A DNA stretch of 55,961 bases, from positions 1-55,961 of the forward strand of contig JADNYJ010000231.1 in assembly GCA_015501075.1 (NCBI GenBank). Direction: 5' to 3'. The stretch is from Gymnopilus junonius (taxonomy: Eukaryota; Basidiomycota; Agaricomycetes; Agaricales; Galerinaceae). The notes under the pieces are model-generated. The model worked only from the letters and a program-made list of their open reading frames with translations. It searched no databases and was not told the origin of the DNA. The translations under genes and the position numbers were made by a program. Of the stretch, positions 53,266 through 55,961 are shown piece after piece; the stretch's first letter is position 1, and every line of letters begins with the position of its first letter.

Positions 53266-55961
53266 TCAAGAATGGGTATTGGGCATACGGGTGGTTGTCG
53301 GAAGACTGACATGTGCCCGCATAAGGAGCCAAGTGTCGTTGTCATCTGCTGTTTCGCCACTCTGTGAAAACTGTAGCATCTTTTCGATGCAGTATGGCAC
53401 AGATGAATCTTGAATCATTACGCAACTATTCCCTTCATGCGTTCCTCGTGTGGTGTAGGATATTCCGTCCAAGGCTATGCGACTGGGTGATCTGGCTGTC
53501 TCGGGCACGGAATTGAGTATTTCCTGGAAGGCAGCTATAACATTTGGGGTGAGTTTTTCCATTCGAGCCCTGTCAAAATAATGGTCCCTAATGTCGTAAT
53601 CGGCAGGTTCGCTGTCGAGCATGTCGCTGTCGTTCTGGTTGTTGTCGCTGCAAGCGAGTTCCGTTTGTCGGATCTGATCAAGCGCCTGAACATTTTAAAG
53701 CAAAACTGTATTGACTGAGGGCATGTCGTCCTGTAAAATAGTGCCCTGAAGTTCGAGGATCGATACCATGATCGACCAATTGTCTCCTCGTATTCACCTG
53801 ATTTATAATTGGTCGATATCCTTTGAAGGTTCCCAATCATTCGTTCCAAGGGAAATGTCCACCAACCATGCATAGGGCCATACATGAGAAGGAGCTCGCC
53901 TATATGCATTGCTACATGATGATTTGCATGACACTTGTACTCGGGAAACGTGTCTGCAATCCTTTCCGATATGCTATCATGTGCTTCAAGTATTCTTCGG
54001 CGTGTTTCTGCGAAGTTATCCTTGACGATCCTACCACGATAGCTGACAGTAGCATCATGGTAAGGTGGAGCAGCTTCTTGCGCTCTCTGCCAATCTCGTC
54101 ATCAGGACACTCGGACCAGAGGCGAATCAAGGTCACTGGGAGATATAACGAGCCGAATACGCGCCATTGATCTGACTTCAGCTTTGGTCCCGCAGAAGAG
54201 ACTGTAGTGGGTACTGAAGTAATCCAGGATGGTTTTACCATATGTTCAATATCATGCCAGATCTCATTCATTTCGCCTGTTGTGAAGACGGCGCCATGTA
54301 TGTGTCCCGTAGATGACATTTCCTGTCTGAGCTGCTATTCGGAGTGAGTTATATTATAATGATCAACGGAAATGAAGAGACTAACCCATGACAATAGCAT
54401 CTTGGCAATGCCTTTCTTGTGAAGCACGTTTTTCCTTCCAGCCTCCTTTACTTGCTCGGCGTTACTTTGTTCATCGCTGCCCGTGATGCATCCGATACCG
54501 CGTGCAACGTACAGAAGGGCTTCCAATGAAATTCTGTTTCCGCACCATTCTGTTGCTACTCTGTCGAACGCAGCAGCATTGGAAACGATTACTTCTTCTC
54601 CCAGCCATTCTAATAACTTCCTTACTGCAGCTTTTCTGTGTTTCGAGTTCGTAATGGGTTCCTGCGTCCGCTGGGATTTCGATATGCAAATGAGCGGTAG
54701 GAGAACCGTTTTCATTCGGATTTTGACGAGGATTATAGCCAAGTATATTCTGGAAATGCTCTTTAATCAGCCCCAGAAATAAATTGTGCATCGGATCAAT
54801 GACAAGATGTCTAGTCGGATCGTAATATGGTAGCCGAAGAAGCTCAGTTGAACGTAGGCCTGACTGGTTGAAAAAGCTTTCCGCTTCTTTAGCTGATGGG
54901 GCCGAGCGGTATAATTCCGCCCAATATCGCATTCTTCGTTGCGGCGCAACCTCCAAGAGCCGTAGTTAAAGTTGTCATAGTCTGTTTGAGTCCTGTTACA
55001 CCAGCAAACAGAACAGTAGTATTCGTGGTGAAATGATGCGAATCCTCCAACTTTCTTTGCAGCTGGCAGGTCGCATATCACGGCAACGATTGCACAGAAT
55101 ATCAATCTTCCTAGCTCATACAGACAAGTCTGACTGAACCAAATGCCCTTCCACAACTCCAAAAATGCATCGACCATGGGCTTTAAGTATGGGTTAATTG
55201 TATCTAAGCTCGGTTCCTTGGGACCCGGGATGATTCCAGCAAGGAACATATTTTCTGGTCTATAGCGAAGATGTATAGGCAGATTGAGGCAGACTAGAGA
55301 TATCACCCCAATGGAAACTTTCTTTCCACCAGTGAGGTTACGGAGGGGGTTGAAGAAGTCGCATGCAAGAGAGAAGAGATAGTGGCCGCAATCATGTCCT
55401 CCTGTTTTACTGAAATGTATTTCCTTGTCATGCCCCATAAATTGCGAATGACTGATCCTTGAAAGATATCGTTCAAGGAGCCATCAGGTGCTTGCTCTTC
55501 CATTCTTTTCCATGCTTCATCCATGAGTTTTTCATATCCAGTGGGAAAGCAAGCCAGCTAACCAGTCTTTGAAGTCGAATGCCACGTAAGCTTTGATTGG
55601 CACAAATATTTGAGTGGTACCTATCGTTTTCGGATGAACAAGGATCTCCCCACAGCGATTCCCAAAACGCTTCGCGCTGCACCTCTCAGGATAGGAAATG
55701 ATGCCAGTTTCTCCCTTTGATGGTTTGTGAGTTGAATGGCAATTTGGACAAACAGCATAGACGGTGGCGTTTGCTTCCAAGTGGAATCCGTCTGTAGCAG
55801 TGCGGATGTCTCCCGGAAATTCCCCAAGGATGTCGTGAAAATATTTTGGCACTATCTGGCCAGCAACTTTCTGAACAGTTGTTTCGATAATGTAACTGCT
55901 CATCGAGAAAATCCACGAACATCTGCGTCAGTGTAGCCCAAGAATGACGTGACATGCAACA
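53266..55961 (-). pseudogene. Tnp2/Plavaka-type transposase, second copy, decayed and cut by the window edge
   Basis: Reading the minus strand from the window end: KVAGQIVPKYFHDILGEFPG, the zinc-finger-like VCPNCHSTHKPS...YPERC, GYEKLMDEAWKRMEEQAPDG, then RYRPENMFLAGIIPGPKEPS, CDLPAAKKVGGFAS and YYCSVCW, the catalytic-region marker HLVIDPMHNLFLGLIKEHF, VKPSWITSVPTTVSSAGPKL...YLPVTLIRLWSE, and MYGPMHGWWTFPLERMIGNL. Frame changes near 55540, 55410, 54950, 54640 and 53930 break it; one intron (about 54338-54388) is normal. The DPMH motif is intact here, unlike the copy at 5.0-8.6 kb. Sequence divergence between the two copies shows they belong to different subfamilies. Confidence 0.8.

Noticed and set aside
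1..55961. Starship, Helitron or biosynthetic gene cluster
   Set aside because: No tyrosine-recombinase captain, Rep/helicase, PKS, NRPS or terpene synthase motif was seen in any frame.

Overview
The window looks like nuclear DNA from a mushroom-forming basidiomycete (Agaricomycetes, probably Agaricales). Genes are split by many short GT-AG introns of about 45-75 nt. The families are typical of that group: F-box/LRR proteins, small secreted proteins, a macrofage-activating-glycoprotein (MAG)-type secreted protein, Tnp2/Plavaka-type transposases, and large hypothetical families known mainly from mushrooms. I see no rRNA, functional tRNA, CRISPR or bacterial-style operon. The identification comes from remembered family signatures, not from a search.

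Layout. 0-1.2 kb: a decayed WD40 gene cut by the window edge. 1.3-2.4 kb: a tRNA-derived SINE-like repeat and a degenerate tandem repeat. 2.6-4.7 kb: a scrambled Hsp70 pseudogene (minus). 5.0-8.6 kb: a Tnp2/Plavaka transposase with two nonsense codons and a frameshift. 9.1-25.7 kb: a region rich in secreted-protein genes. It holds two paralogous 108-aa beta/gamma-crystallin-like proteins in a segmental duplication, an F-box gene broken by a short insertion with a 5-bp target duplication, a 276-aa secreted Lys/Glu-rich protein, a truncated MAG-like gene, and two DUF5648-type secreted proteins with a third remnant. 26.1-28.0 kb: an intact three-exon F-box gene with an 81-residue His/Pro/Gln-rich insert. 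28.6-30.9 kb: a tandem duplication ending in a small secreted protein, abutted by an LTR-like sequence. 31.9-34.3 kb: decayed LINE gag-like sequence. 35-38 kb: a possible 47-aa secreted peptide, an F-box/LRR fragment and a protein O-mannosyltransferase fragment. 38.3-39.6 kb: AT-rich LTR-like DNA. 39.9-46.6 kb: three decayed genes (two hypothetical families and a second WD40 copy). 47.3-52.0 kb: a divergent pair, a nine-exon coiled-coil/RING gene and a long coiled-coil hypothetical gene. 53.3-56.0 kb: a second Tnp2/Plavaka transposase, decayed and cut by the window edge.

Genes I believe are intact: the two crystallin-like proteins (9422-9811, 18764-19150), the 276-aa secreted protein (14294-15302), the two DUF5648 proteins (24078-24681, 25073-25674) and the F-box protein (26141-28035). 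Almost everything else is broken. The picture is a repeat-rich, fast-evolving compartment in which secreted-protein and F-box genes duplicate and decay among transposons. One practical point runs through it: in several genes the exon ends in phase 2 just before GTAA, so the splice donor itself reads as an in-frame TAA and a simple ORF call truncates the protein.
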